DNA from: JAACFF01 sp963807975
Lineage (GTDB): Bacteria; Chloroflexota; Anaerolineae; Promineifilales; Promineifilaceae
Assembly: GCA_963807975.1 (NCBI GenBank)
Contig: CAWEDV010000001.1
Location: 2,232,001 to 2,296,000 of the forward strand
DNA length: 64,000 bases
Direction of reading: 5' to 3'
The translations under genes and the position numbers were made by a program. Positions 1-8,250 of this stretch are shown in pieces (within the stretch, counting starts at the first letter, position 1; each line of letters begins with the position of its first letter). The notes beneath the pieces are model-generated. The model had not been told where the DNA came from. It searched no databases and saw nothing but the letters and a program-made list of their open reading frames with translations.

Positions 1-65
1 AGACAAAGAGATCCTTATTAATTGCAATGCTGCGAAGTGTACCATACCGCAGCCCCATTGGGCAG

Positions 66-135
66 TTCCGGTCCCCATTCCCCGTTCCCCGTTTGCTGTA
101 TTCTGTTTTCCGTTTTCTGTTTTCCGTTCCCTGGC
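66..135. repeat. degenerate heptamer tract upstream of LysM gene
   Basis: Positions 66-135 are built from tandem, slightly varying 7-mers of the types TTCCCCG, TTTTCCG and TTTTCTG. The same vocabulary recurs in other intergenic stretches (5680-5728, 8938-8975, 15736-15790, 43155-43212). No coding potential is apparent. The tract resembles the short tandem heptamer repeats known from cyanobacterial intergenic DNA, but any role here is unknown. Confidence 0.6.
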
Positions 136-186
136 CAACCGGCCTGAACTCTACTATGATTGGGCCACAATTTAAGGAGACATCTT

Positions 187-936
187 ATGAAACGAATTCT
201 ATCGGCAGTGACCTTGACCCTCTTACTGGGTCTTGTTTTGGCCGGCAGCGCCGCGGCGCAGGAAGCGACCGTGCAGTACGTGGTGCAGCCAGGTGATTCC
301 CTTTCCAGCATCGCCTATCAATACTGCACGATCTGGCAAGATATTTACCGTCTCAACGCCACCACGATCGGCAAAAATCCAGACGCGATTGGACTGGGGA
401 TGGTTTTAACCGTGCACGACCGCTGCAATACAGCCGGGGTCTATGACCGCGGGCCGAGCCAGCACGCTATGGGCACGGTCAGCGGGCAGACTTATACTGT
501 GGCCGCGGGGGACACCCTCTACTCGATCAGCCAGCGCTTTGGTTTGAATTATCGGGTGATTATGGTGGCCAATGACTTGACCAGCACATCGACCATCTAT
601 CCGGGAACACAGCTTTATATTCCTGGTTTTAAGCAGGATCAGCAGCCCTCTTCCGTGACGATCACTTTCCCCCAGGATAACTATTATTACAGCACGCCCT
701 ATGTGGTCAGCGGTACGGCCGCAGGCATCGTCGACGAGCAGATCGTGGTCCGGCTGCTGGACGGTAGCAGCAACTTGATGGCCCAGCTGCAAACGATTGT
801 CCCCAGCGGGACCGGGGCCTGGCAGGTGACCTTTTCCGGTGTTGCCGGCCAACCCAACTCCAACGGCACCGTGGAGGCCTTCTCACCGCAGACAGGCGCC
901 ACGGACTACGTCTATGTTTGGTTCTCCGGCTACTAA
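187..936 (+). CDS. secreted LysM protein with two LysM domains and a Gmad2-like C-terminal domain
   Basis: A 249-residue protein starting at ATG 187, chosen because AAGGAGA lies at 174-180 and because this start gives a clean signal peptide (MKR, a Leu-rich core, then AGSAAAQ). The in-frame ATG at 160 has neither. Two LysM modules follow at about residues 29-80 and 105-150, each with the (V/T)xxGD(S/T)LxSI signature; LysM modules bind GlcNAc-containing glycans such as peptidoglycan. The last ~95 residues (ITFPQDN..., a central VSGTA, a terminal VYVWFSGY) resemble the immunoglobulin-like Gmad2 domain. A cell-envelope role is inferred; no enzymatic domain is visible. A strong terminator follows. 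Confidence 0.85.
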   Translation: MKRILSAVTLTLLLGLVLAGSAAAQEATVQYVVQPGDSLSSIAYQYCTIWQDIYRLNATTIGKNPDAIGLGMVLTVHDRCNTAGVYDRGPSQHAMGTVSGQTYTVAAGDTLYSISQRFGLNYRVIMVANDLTSTSTIYPGTQLYIPGFKQDQQPSSVTITFPQDNYYYSTPYVVSGTAAGIVDEQIVVRLLDGSSNLMAQLQTIVPSGTGAWQVTFSGVAGQPNSNGTVEAFSPQTGATDYVYVWFSGY

Positions 937-973
937 CAGCGCCTGTGTGCTAATCCTCCAGGCGGGATCAAAA

Positions 974-1005
974 AACGGCCGTTCCCATTTCTGGGAACGG
1001 CCGTT
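974..1005. terminator. bidirectional hairpin terminator made from two ACGGCCGT palindromes
   Basis: A perfect 14-bp stem (AACGGCCGTTCCCA at 974-987, TGGGAACGGCCGTT at 992-1005) encloses a 4-nt loop. A-runs lie on the left and a T-rich run on the right (to about 1020), so it can work for the converging genes on both sides. Each arm contains one copy of ACGGCCGT, the word over-represented across the window. Confidence 0.85.
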
Positions 1006-1059
1006 AAATTTACATTTTTTTGCGCTTCCTGTTATAAGCTCAACATCAGCGCATGACGG

Positions 1060-1374
1060 CTAGTAATTCCGTCCACCACTATGCGGATATTTGCTGTTCG
1101 AACGCCCATTACTGCGATCCTCGCGCGGCTGTGCTTCATTGACACGCAGCGCACGCCCTTGATAATCTTTTTCATTGAGGGCCTTAATCGCCGCATTGGC
1201 AGCTGATTCTTCCATCTCTACAAAACAAAAACCGCGAAACTGTCCCGTGTTACGATCCGTAATCCAGGCCATAGATTCAACCTTACCATACTGCACGAAC
1301 ATCTCGTTTACTTGCTCTTCTGTGGCATCAAAAGACAAATTTCCTACATACACTTTCTTAGACAAACCTTTCAC
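1060..1374 (-). CDS. RNA-binding protein with single RRM domain
   Basis: A 104-residue protein with one RRM. RNP2 is seen as VYVGNL near residues 8-13 and RNP1 as RGFCFVEM near 47-54, followed by a short basic, Ser/Asn/Arg-rich tail. It matches the small glycine-rich or Rbp-type RNA-binding proteins found in cyanobacteria, Chloroflexi and others, often linked to cold or stress responses. The start is a GTG at 1374; AGGAG (plus-strand 1378-1382) sits just upstream, and the overlapping ATG is in another frame and stops at once. It has a long leader (1375-1700) with an inverted repeat CTCCCAC/GTGGGAG near 1390-1430. It converges on the LysM gene across the terminator. Confidence 0.9.
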   Translation of the reverse strand: MKGLSKKVYVGNLSFDATEEQVNEMFVQYGKVESMAWITDRNTGQFRGFCFVEMEESAANAAIKALNEKDYQGRALRVNEAQPREDRSNGRSNSKYPHSGGRNY

Positions 1375-1845
1375 ATTCTCCTAAATTGTCTCCCACCCCT
1401 TAAGCGCCAATCGCGCAGGCAGTGGGAGTCACTACCATCTTAGTATCGTCTCTTTCTCCTGAATGTCGACATAATGAGGAAACAGTCACCCCCTGCTCAT
1501 TATCCGTGCGCCGGGCGAAGCACACGCTTTTACAGCCGCCTCATTAACGCGTCCGCAGCCACGGCTGTTCCAAAGTCCCTCTAGAACTGGCATGCCTGCG
1601 TGGGAATGACAAATCAACCTATTTGCTTGACTTTGGAATCTCCCTGCGCCCGCAGCTGCCAATATCGACATAATACGCATAAAATGCTATAATTAGTGCA
1701 AATAGGTACAATGTTCTATCGAAAAAGGAGTTCCCTTCCACACGGCCCCTGATTCGTCAGACCATTAACTACTAGAACGCATCTGTCGGCTCCGTAACCC
1801 GATCATTACCAGACTGAGCTGCCAGAAGTTCACTGAAGGTAATCT
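1375..1845. other. intergenic region between RRM gene and CarD-like gene
   Basis: About 470 bases without a convincing gene. It holds the RRM leader, a stretch near 1566-1620 (CTCTAGAACTGG, then GTGGGAATGACAAA) that recurs in degenerate form near 19664-19700, 27833-27850 and, inverted, near 60620-60670, and the promoter of the CarD-like gene. Confidence 0.5.
1665..1693 (+). promoter_or_regulatory. predicted sigma70-type promoter of CarD-like gene
   Basis: TCGACA at 1665-1670, a 17-nt spacer, and a perfect TATAAT at 1688-1693 preceded by TGC (extended -10). Predicted transcription starts near 1700, giving a leader of about 145 nt. This is a prediction from sequence only. Confidence 0.6.
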
Positions 1846-2373
1846 ATGACAGAATTACAAACATATGCAGTTGGCGATTGGATCGCCCATGCCCATTACG
1901 GCGTTGGCCAGATAGAAGCTATCGAAGCAAAAAACCTCAGCGGCAGCAAGACCAGTTATTTCCGTGTAAAAACGGCTGGAAGCACATTTTGGATACCGGT
2001 CAAGCAGATGAACAGCGCATTGTTGCGGCCCTTATCGACCCCCGAACAAATCAAAGAAGTCACTGTCGTCCTCAATAAACCAGCCAGAATTATGTCCTCC
2101 AACGCCAAGATCCGCCAAAGTCGCATCCACTCCGTTCGGCTCAGCAATACCCCCAGCGATGTCGCCCGCCTCATTCGCGATCTACGCGCCCGCCAGCGCG
2201 ACAAAGGCATACTATACAGCACCGAACGCGGCGCATTTCGCGCCCTGAAAGAGCAGCTCGCGCAGGAGTGGGCCATCGTCACCGGGTCTGAAAGCGAGGC
2301 CGTCACCGCCGAAATCGACAGCCTGCTTAACAAACACCGCACCGCCATCGCTGCCGAAGAGCCATCTGAATAA
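1846..2373 (+). CDS. CarD/CdnL-type transcription regulator
   Basis: A 175-residue protein whose N-terminal ~65 residues match the CarD_CdnL_TRCF RNA-polymerase-interacting domain: VGDWIAHAHYGVGQI at about 8-22 and a later FWIPVKQM. The remaining ~110 residues are helical and charged, as expected for the DNA-contacting C-terminal domain, ending in an acidic tail. Family members bind the RNA polymerase beta subunit and stabilise open promoter complexes. GAAGG lies a few bases before the ATG. It has its own extended -10 promoter. It could be a divergent paralogue rather than the main CdnL. Confidence 0.85.
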   Translation: MTELQTYAVGDWIAHAHYGVGQIEAIEAKNLSGSKTSYFRVKTAGSTFWIPVKQMNSALLRPLSTPEQIKEVTVVLNKPARIMSSNAKIRQSRIHSVRLSNTPSDVARLIRDLRARQRDKGILYSTERGAFRALKEQLAQEWAIVTGSESEAVTAEIDSLLNKHRTAIAAEEPSE

Positions 2374-2392
2374 AGGCCCATCTACCTCCCCT

Positions 2393-2443
2393 GTAAATCG
2401 ATTTTCCAAATCGATCATCTCAGTAAATCGATTTTCCAAATCG
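2393..2443. repeat. tandem 21-bp direct repeat downstream of CarD-like gene
   Basis: Two identical 21-bp copies (2393-2413 and 2423-2443) separated by 9 bp. Each starts GTAAATCGAT and ends CCAAATCG, and contains a small dyad CGATTT-TCC-AAATCG plus the palindrome AAATCGATTT. They could be protein-binding sites or part of a weak terminator. Confidence 0.75.
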
Positions 2444-2551
2444 CGCTACAATTTTCATTCATGGTGCTGGGTTCCACATATGAGGTCTACTGCAGGCTAT
2501 CTGCCTCCAGTAGATTAACTACCTCCGGTAGCCATTGACTCTGCGCACCAC

Positions 2552-2782
2552 ATGACGCAAACAAGCAAAAGTGAAGCAGTGCAACAAGCCGTCGTCGATT
2601 TTGATCAGGATCAAGAGGGCCATTGGCGAGCCATTCTCGCTTGCGGCCACCGCCAGCATGTGCGCCACAACCCTCCCTTTGTCAGTCGGCCCTGGGTTCT
2701 CACAATAGCGGGTCGCAGCCGTTTTTTGGACTACTCCCTGCACTGCGTGCTTTGTGACCAGCAAAGCGAGCGCACGCCTTGA
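2552..2782 (+). CDS. DUF3565-family small protein
   Basis: A 76-residue protein with the family hallmark CGHRQHVRHNPP followed by RPWVL and a C-terminal HCVLC pair. Conserved Cys and His residues suggest metal binding, but no function is established for this family as far as I know. The start at ATG 2552 is the only sensible one; no clear Shine-Dalgarno is visible. It stands alone upstream of a non-coding stretch. Confidence 0.8.
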   Translation: MTQTSKSEAVQQAVVDFDQDQEGHWRAILACGHRQHVRHNPPFVSRPWVLTIAGRSRFLDYSLHCVLCDQQSERTP

Positions 2783-3384
2783 CCAGCATAAGCGCCGCTG
2801 CCAGCCGCTGGGCGATCAGCAAGGAAAACAAAGAATGACCACTGGTGGCCCCAAACAAGAGCAAGCCGCTTACCAAAAGCTGCGTCAGCTGGCCGCGGCC
2901 AATCCCGAATCCCAGCTTGCGATGGCCTATGCCATGACGGGGCCTGGGAATGTGCTTTGGCCGCAATGGCCGCAGCTCGCAAAAAACGCCGAATCTTGTG
3001 CCTGTCTATCAATTAAGCGCCCCATCGTTTGGCACCCTGACCAGCGCCGCCGCCCCATGGGTAATGCTGGCCTTCCAGACCTTCCAGATTCCCATCATCC
3101 TCAGTGCAAGCGGGACTTTGATTTCGGTACCGAGTTCTCAGACCGCTATAGGGGGCTAAATAATGAGTATCGATCGCGTGCTTGAATAGTGTTCTTAAGA
3201 GACGTTTCGGGGACTTGAGCTGCGCGTTCCTTGAAACACATTTCAACTGCTTGTTTATAGCTCAATAACCGCACCTTTCTGCGCAAATGTCCCCGCTGGT
3301 CCATGTTGCGATATATTAAGATACATTACAAGATATCTTGGCGGCTCAATAAATAGTTATCTGGCTGAGACTAGTCTTCTGATT
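2783..3384. other. region without a recognisable gene
   Basis: About 600 bases. An open frame from an ATG at 2835 reads a hydrophilic, Gln/Ala-rich peptide for roughly 110 codons, but it has no recognisable motif and uncertain codon use. It may be decayed coding DNA. A palindrome CAAGATATCTTG lies near 3329-3340 shortly before the kinase-like gene. Confidence 0.3.
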
Positions 3385-4014
3385 ATGATTTTTCTTTTAG
3401 GCGGTGCTCCGAGGGTTGGGAAATCAATCATCTCTAGTGAGATTGGGCAAAAACATGCTGTCAGCGTTGTTTCAACAGACACTCTAGGCGCAGTGCTGGA
3501 GAATGCTCTGAGCCCTAAATCTGCACCGGACCTGTTTGTTTTTTCCCGTTTTAACAAAATGCCTGTGTCCGACCGGGTGAAGTTGATGGTGAACAATCCG
3601 ACTGAGCTTATTGATTACGTGAGAAGGGAAAGTCGCGTCGTTTGGAAAGCAGTAGAGACTTTTATCAGGAGAGAAGATGATGAGGGTCGAGATGCACTCA
3701 TTGAAGGAGTTGCAGTTCTTCCCGAGTTGGTGAATCAGCTTGAGGACATCCCTCATCGGGTTGTATTCATCGGGAATCAAGGTAAGAATCACAAAGAGAT
3801 CATCAAGAAATATGCTGAGGAGAATGAGCATGATTGGATGCGGGGTGTAAGTGACCAATACGTTTGCGCATTTGCAATATTTGTAGAGCGGATGAGTGCC
3901 TTCATCGAGCAAGAAACTAAGAAGTATGGCTTCGAGTATATCGAGATGGAAGAAGAGTTGTTTTGGGATGTCACGGAAAAGATTGTGAAATCACTTGGGT
4001 TGACGGCCAGATAA
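3385..4014 (+). CDS. P-loop kinase-like ATPase
   Basis: A 209-residue protein beginning almost directly with a Walker A motif (GGAPRVGKS at about residues 6-14), then VSTD near 30. This pattern is typical of small kinases of the zeta-toxin/2-phosphoglycerate-kinase/AAA_33 type. A possible base-sensing or Walker B stretch is LIEGVAVLP near 112-120. The true substrate is unknown. The gene looks lower in G+C than its neighbours and sits beside a pseudogene-rich stretch, consistent with horizontal acquisition (inference). No obvious ribosome-binding site precedes ATG 3385 and no antitoxin partner is adjacent, so a toxin role is not supported. Confidence 0.6.
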   Translation: MIFLLGGAPRVGKSIISSEIGQKHAVSVVSTDTLGAVLENALSPKSAPDLFVFSRFNKMPVSDRVKLMVNNPTELIDYVRRESRVVWKAVETFIRREDDEGRDALIEGVAVLPELVNQLEDIPHRVVFIGNQGKNHKEIIKKYAEENEHDWMRGVSDQYVCAFAIFVERMSAFIEQETKKYGFEYIEMEEELFWDVTEKIVKSLGLTAR

Positions 4015-4468
4015 CCATTACAGAAACACGGACGCCAAACCCACGACGCTTTGCCGCATAATTCGCTTCAACAGATCTTGCGCCCACCCTATTGCTGGCA
4101 CACTTCTACACATCATGCCGGCTTATTTGTGATGACCTTTATCGTGACACTGACCGAGGACCGGTTGAGGAAGTCGTGATGAAGGTGGGGTGGGGAAACG
4201 GTCGTTCGGCAGCTTAATTGAACCTTGATTCATTTGACGAGTTAATTGGACTGATTTGGCGGGAAAAAGGTAGTAAACATGCGGGCTAAAGACAGGTCAA
4301 CGAAATCACCGTTAAATTGAACGACAGCCCCAATTTAGGATCGGGGGGCGAAAGAAGAAACTAATCCCTTTGCTATCGAGACCGCTTCAAATAGCATCAG
4401 AGCAAAAGATGAATGGGCCTTGAGCCCACGCTTCGCTAAAGATCTGAGACGGTACCAAACTCTTTATT
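4015..4468. other. region without a recognisable gene
   Basis: About 450 bases between the kinase-like gene and the DUF6979-like pseudogene. All frames are frequently interrupted and I recognised no fragment. By position it looks like decayed DNA. Confidence 0.4.
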
Positions 4469-4810
4469 ATGGGTGTTGAGAAATCACCGATAAACACATG
4501 GACTAAGACCACGAAACTCACATTTCCAGACAGTGAATCTTCGCGCAGTAAGGCATGATGTCCGCGAAGTGCCTATCTTGGACTTTGTGAAGAGGGATTA
4601 GTCAGTGGTGTTCCTCCAGATTACTACACCAGATCTGTCAAAAACAAACGGTATGCTGTCGAGGCTGTATCAGTTCTCAAGTCAGATCCCGGGTTAGCAG
4701 ACGACGATTCCTTCTTGGGGGAGAAAGTCACCGACGCGACAGGAAAGACGCCAAACTCGCAAATGGACATTGTGTGTGCTCTCTGGAAAGCTGGCTTGAT
4801 TGAAACCTGA
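4469..4810 (+). pseudogene. DUF6979-like gene with an in-frame TGA
   Basis: Reading from ATG 4469 gives 29 codons, a TGA at 4556-4558, then 83 more in-frame codons to TGA 4808-4810. The parts fit the family pattern as I recall it: SP..TW near the start, SSRSK before the stop, then CPRSAYLGLCEEGLVSGVPP, YYTRSVKNKRYAVEAV and NSQMDIVCALW. The family normally reads SS..KGCPR at the stop site. Here AAG-GCA-TGA-TGT replaces AAG-GGA-TGT, so a 3-base insertion (CAT) between two G residues explains both the A and the stop. The usual N-terminal ~20 residues are also missing (an upstream TGA lies at about 4445). The gene appears inactive; the family's function is unknown. Confidence 0.7.
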
Positions 4811-4915
4811 TCGCCCATTCCATCAAACCGATTAAGCTCTTTTGGGAAAGGGTAATTCTCGTGGTCGCCAGCTCGAAAAAACGTTGGTGGCAATGATTTT
4901 ACAGTGAGGGCAAGC

Positions 4916-5560
4916 ATGAATAGGCGTGGCGAGGTGTTGGTCGCGATCATGAATGACCAGCGGGATATAGCACTCGCTCAGCAGCAGCACTGGTACCGCA
5001 TCCCGGTCAGCAGCGCAGCGAAATGGCTCAAGAATCAGTGGCCGCTGCACTGGATCGCCTTATATATGACCAAGCAATTTAGCATTGATGCCCATGCCGT
5101 CCCTTACAATGGGCGCGTCATTGAGATCCGCACGGTCAATCTTCGCCAACTTTTTCCCAATGAAGCGGAAAATCCCAAGAGCAATCGCCGTTACTACCAG
5201 TTGATCTTTGATCCGCTGCAAGAGCTGCCACGGCCGATTCTCAGCCGTCGCTGCCGGCGCAATGTCTCCTTCCCCACCACCTGGCAGAAGTTCGCCAATA
5301 CCGTGGAAATCAATGATCTTTATGAAGGCAGCCCTTTGGAAGACCAGCTCTAGGCGGCAATGAAACGGCACAAGATTACGGCCGAACGCGAGGTTTTCAT
5401 CAAGATAGGCCGGCAAGATTTCGCCTTCGATTTCGCCATCTTCTGCGAGAAGGCCGGCATCGACGTGGAGACCGATGGCGACACCTATCACGCCAATCCA
5501 GCGCAGGCCACGGCCGATAATATTCGTAATAACGCCCGTGCTCCTGGACCCGCACCATAG
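4916..5560 (+). pseudogene. DUF559-type (PD-(D/E)XK-like) nuclease-family gene, nonsense-mutated and C-terminally truncated
   Basis: From ATG 4916 (GAGGG just upstream) the frame runs 145 codons to TAG 5351-5353, then continues in the same frame to 5560. The N-terminal part (GEVLVAIMND, HWYRIPVSS, RRYYQLIF, PTTWQKF, VEINDLY) and the second part (FDFAIFCEKAGIDVETDGDTYH) are the two halves of one protein ending in a DUF559 core, with the acidic DVETDGD pair expected for a PD-(D/E)XK fold. The stop falls where relatives as I recall them have Trp (EDxLWAxLK), so TGG to TAG is the simplest explanation. The last ~10 codons are off-pattern, so the end is also lost. Confidence 0.75.
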
Positions 5561-5838
5561 CCATGCCAACAAGTTCCCGCCCCCTTGCCCAAGCCGTCCA
5601 ACGAATTGTTTCCCGCAGAAAAAAAACAACTCAAACAACTAAAACAACTCGTTCGCCGTCCCAAGTTCCTAGTTTCTTCCGTTTTCCGTTTTCCGTTGAC
5701 TGTTGACTGTTCCCCGTTCCCCGTTAAATTGCTGTCGTTTCTGGCAAAAAAACATAAACAACATCATCGGAGTGGGCTTCAGGTGGCCAGTGGCCTTGTC
5801 TCCCGACCTTGCCACAGCTGGAAGTGCTTGGGCTTTGA
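5561..5838. other. intergenic region with A-rich and heptamer repeats
   Basis: It contains a short AACAACTA(A/C)-like tandem near 5627-5650 and a heptamer tract (TTCCGTT, TGACTGT, TCCCCGT types) at 5680-5728. I see no gene. Confidence 0.5.
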
Positions 5839-6198
5839 TTATTGCGAGGTGAGGTACAGTAAGAGGATGGTCATGGCCAGAAGGGGGCCGGTGAGCAGGC
5901 CCACGATATAAGCCAAGAGGAGGATGAAGCGGGGATCGGCTGCTTCTTGCAGCCGCTGGATGATCCAGGTCGGTTTTTGGTACTCTTCTACCAATTTAAC
6001 GGCAAATGCGCCGAGCAGGGCGCCGATGCAGATGGTGGGCAGGCAAGCCAGGGTCATGAGGATGCCAATCCCTTCGCCTATGCCGGCTGCTTCGCCAGGC
6101 GGCAGGAGGAATTCGGCCAAGAGCCCGAACAAGACATAGGGTGTGATGGCGCCCAAGGCCCCAGCGAACATAGTTTTGACTGTGATCGAGGAAAACAT
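5839..6198 (-). CDS. small integral membrane protein of unknown function
   Basis: A 119-residue protein with three hydrophobic segments at about residues 8-32, 42-68 and 88-116 and an intervening charged stretch (EEYQKPTWIIQRLQE). AAAGGTG lies a few bases upstream of the ATG at 6198. No known motif was recognised. It stands as a single gene converging with decayed DNA. Confidence 0.6.
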   Translation of the reverse strand: MFSSITVKTMFAGALGAITPYVLFGLLAEFLLPPGEAAGIGEGIGILMTLACLPTICIGALLGAFAVKLVEEYQKPTWIIQRLQEAADPRFILLLAYIVGLLTGPLLAMTILLLYLTSQ

Positions 6199-6506
6199 TT
6201 ACACCTTTGCGTGCGCATTCGGAATGTTTACGCGTAAAAAATGGCTCCTGATCACATTTTATCATGAGAAAACGGGCAGTTTCTGTCAAATGCTTGATAG
6301 TGGAAGTATTAACCGCTGCGAACTTCATATCATTTGCCACCAAGCCAAAAGGAAATGGGCGTCACAGACAGGCGGTTCATCGCGCCCCTCAAGGAGTGTG
6401 CAAGCTGCAAGTGGCAGGCGGCAAGTGGCATATGGCATGATCTGATGATATGGTCAAGGCGAGCAGAGGTGCGATCGTTGTCGACAAGAATGAGCGGTGG
6501 CGATGC
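6199..6506. other. intergenic region without a recognisable feature
   Basis: About 300 bases. It holds a near-tandem of GTGCAAGCTGCAAGTGGCAGGCGGCAAGTGG-like short repeats at 6395-6432 but no gene that I can support. Confidence 0.4.
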
Positions 6507-7316
6507 TTATGGCCGTCTTGTGCCGTCAGGCATAATCGTGCCGCTGTATGACTTGACTTTAGCCAATTGCTCTTTGTCAAATTGAGCACCGGTCAAATCG
6601 GCTCCGCTTAGATCAGCGTAGCTCAAATCCGCGCCGGTTAGATTAGCCCCGTGCAGATTGCTTTGCACGAAAATTGATAGGCTTAATTTTTTGCCGCTGA
6701 GATCGAGGGAACTGAGATCGGCGCCTGAAAAATCTACCGCTGATAGGACGGCGTCTGCAAGCAGGGCCTGGTTTAGATTCGTTTTGCTCAAGTTGGTATG
6801 CTGTAAAAAAGCGTCATGAAATGCGGTTCCATTGAGATTCGCCCCGCTTAAATTGGCATCTTTGAGATTGGTCGCGGAAAGATCGGCGCCGGTCAGATCC
6901 GCTCTGCTCAAATTCGCCCGCTCCAGTTTGGCTCGGCGCAGATTGATGCCCCTGAGATCCAAGTCGCTCAGATCCGCTCCACGTAGGTTTGCCGCTTCAA
7001 AATCCCGCTCCCCGGCGCAGATGCGGGGAATGATCTCCTTCTGCTCCTCCCAAAGTTCTGCGCCCGCTTCTTGGCCATACTTCTTCCTCAGCGCCATGAT
7101 CAGCAAAGGGGTAAAAAAGGCGGCGGCGCAAAGAACCAGATACCAGGTCCGCAGCACGACAGCCGCCCAGCTCCAGAAAAAACTGGCTATCCCCAAGAGC
7201 AGTAAAAGGAATGGTCCCAGGACGAACAATCCCAGCATGGCGCCTACGCGTGCGGCATCGGAGTCGGAGGCTGAATCGGGCGGCCCAGGCCAGTCGGGGG
7301 AAGGGATGTCGCTCAA
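6507..7316 (-). CDS. membrane-anchored pentapeptide-repeat protein
   Basis: A 269-residue protein with two transmembrane helices at about residues 26-48 and 56-77, followed from ~104 to ~250 by about 28 pentapeptide repeats of the A(D/N)LSG type, predicted to form a right-handed quadrilateral beta-helix. The C-terminus (GTIMPDGTRRP) is a typical end for this family. Translation appears to start at a TTG at 7316 with AAAGGT upstream; no in-frame ATG gives a full product. Family members are diverse and no enzymatic motif is seen. The repeat domain would face the cytoplasm if both helices form a hairpin. Confidence 0.85.
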   Translation of the reverse strand: MSDIPSPDWPGPPDSASDSDAARVGAMLGLFVLGPFLLLLLGIASFFWSWAAVVLRTWYLVLCAAAFFTPLLIMALRKKYGQEAGAELWEEQKEIIPRICAGERDFEAANLRGADLSDLDLRGINLRRAKLERANLSRADLTGADLSATNLKDANLSGANLNGTAFHDAFLQHTNLSKTNLNQALLADAVLSAVDFSGADLSSLDLSGKKLSLSIFVQSNLHGANLTGADLSYADLSGADLTGAQFDKEQLAKVKSYSGTIMPDGTRRP

Positions 7317-7481
7317 GGTTTACCTTTACTAGGCAGTGATGTTTTGCTCCTATAACTTTATTATAGGGGATGGGTCAATAGAAAACCGGCAACAAAAAAG
7401 GGGAATCAAAGCGGGGAAGGGCGGAATGATTGCCTAGACGGCCGTGGTATACTGCATCAATTAGTAAAAAAGGAGCCTGCC

Positions 7482-7733
7482 ATGAAAAAGAGCAGCAGTT
7501 CAGGGTTGCCAGTCATTATTGCCGGGGCTTTAGTTGGGCTGATATTTGGTTGTTTGGTCACCTGGTATCCGATAAGATTACTATTTTGTGCGGCTTATAA
7601 TACCCCTGATTGCGAACAGATTGTGCTCATGGTTTTTCCTTTTTACTGCATTATTGCACCGCTCATTGGTAGCGGAATCGGCTACTTATTTTACTGGAGA
7701 CAAGGCGATAAGGGGCCGGGGGAAGGAAAGTAA
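7482..7733 (+). CDS. small two-helix membrane protein
   Basis: An 83-residue protein with two hydrophobic segments (about residues 8-30 and 48-70) flanking a short loop with two Cys (FCAAYNTPDCEQ), and a charged GDKGPGEGK tail. A strong ribosome-binding site (AAAAAGGAG) precedes the ATG. An ACGGCCGT copy and a TATACT box lie at 7438-7453 upstream. The family was not recognised. Confidence 0.6.
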   Translation: MKKSSSSGLPVIIAGALVGLIFGCLVTWYPIRLLFCAAYNTPDCEQIVLMVFPFYCIIAPLIGSGIGYLFYWRQGDKGPGEGK

Positions 7734-7884
7734 TCGGCAACAAAAATCGCAACAGTTCGAGAATTTGTGATACCTAAAATGCCCTTCGTAAGGACGAGGA
7801 GGCCGAGAAGAGTAATTCAACCTAGAAATGGAGCGCCACCATCCTGGTGGCAACTGTGCTTTCTGTTTTTTACCTATTGCTGTA

Positions 7885-8250
7885 TCAACAAATATCGCTC
7901 TCTGATTGGTAGTTATCGATAAGAAGCTTTTCCACAATTTGAAAGTCGATTTGCTGCGGTTTGCGGTAGCGGATGCACCCTTTGCCCAGGTTAAGGCCGG
8001 CGAGGGCGGGACGGTGTTTGTTAAGGACATCTTCTTTGAGGATGTAGAACGAAATATAGCTTTTCTGGCTGGCAAAGGCCACTTCCACCTCACCACCTTC
8101 CTTCTTATAGCTGGGCATGCCGTATTCCATGCTTTCCAGATAGCCAGGCATAGAGCCCAGGCAGAGCTGCCGCAGGTGCGCCAATGCTTCTTGGCGCTCT
8201 TCGGGGACTTCTTGCAGGTATTCGTCTACTGTTTGCGCTTTACTTTGCAT
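7885..8250 (-). CDS. DUF1801 (YdhG-like) domain protein
   Basis: A 121-residue protein matching DUF1801: TVDEYLQEVPEERQEAL at the start, ESMEYGMPSYK in the middle, a KSYISFYIL strand, and GKGCIRYRKP before a C-terminal helix. Members adopt a small alpha/beta fold related to frataxin-like or SRPBCC-like proteins; some are described as iron chaperone-like, but the role is not settled. A single gene with no obvious operon partner. Confidence 0.85.
   Translation of the reverse strand: MQSKAQTVDEYLQEVPEERQEALAHLRQLCLGSMPGYLESMEYGMPSYKKEGGEVEVAFASQKSYISFYILKEDVLNKHRPALAGLNLGKGCIRYRKPQQIDFQIVEKLLIDNYQSESDIC

Noticed and set aside
2754..3185. Open frame of ~110-140 codons after the DUF3565 gene
   Set aside because: No ribosome-binding site, no recognisable motif, and overlapping open frames on both strands; treated as non-coding or decayed DNA.
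3385..4014. Zeta-toxin of a toxin-antitoxin pair
   Set aside because: Only the P-loop type matches; no antitoxin gene is adjacent and no zeta-specific substrate motif was recognised.
4556..4558. TGA in the DUF6979-like gene as a possible selenocysteine codon
   Set aside because: A 3-base insertion explains both the extra residue and the stop, the family has no selenocysteine or cysteine at that extra position, and no SECIS-like hairpin was evident downstream.
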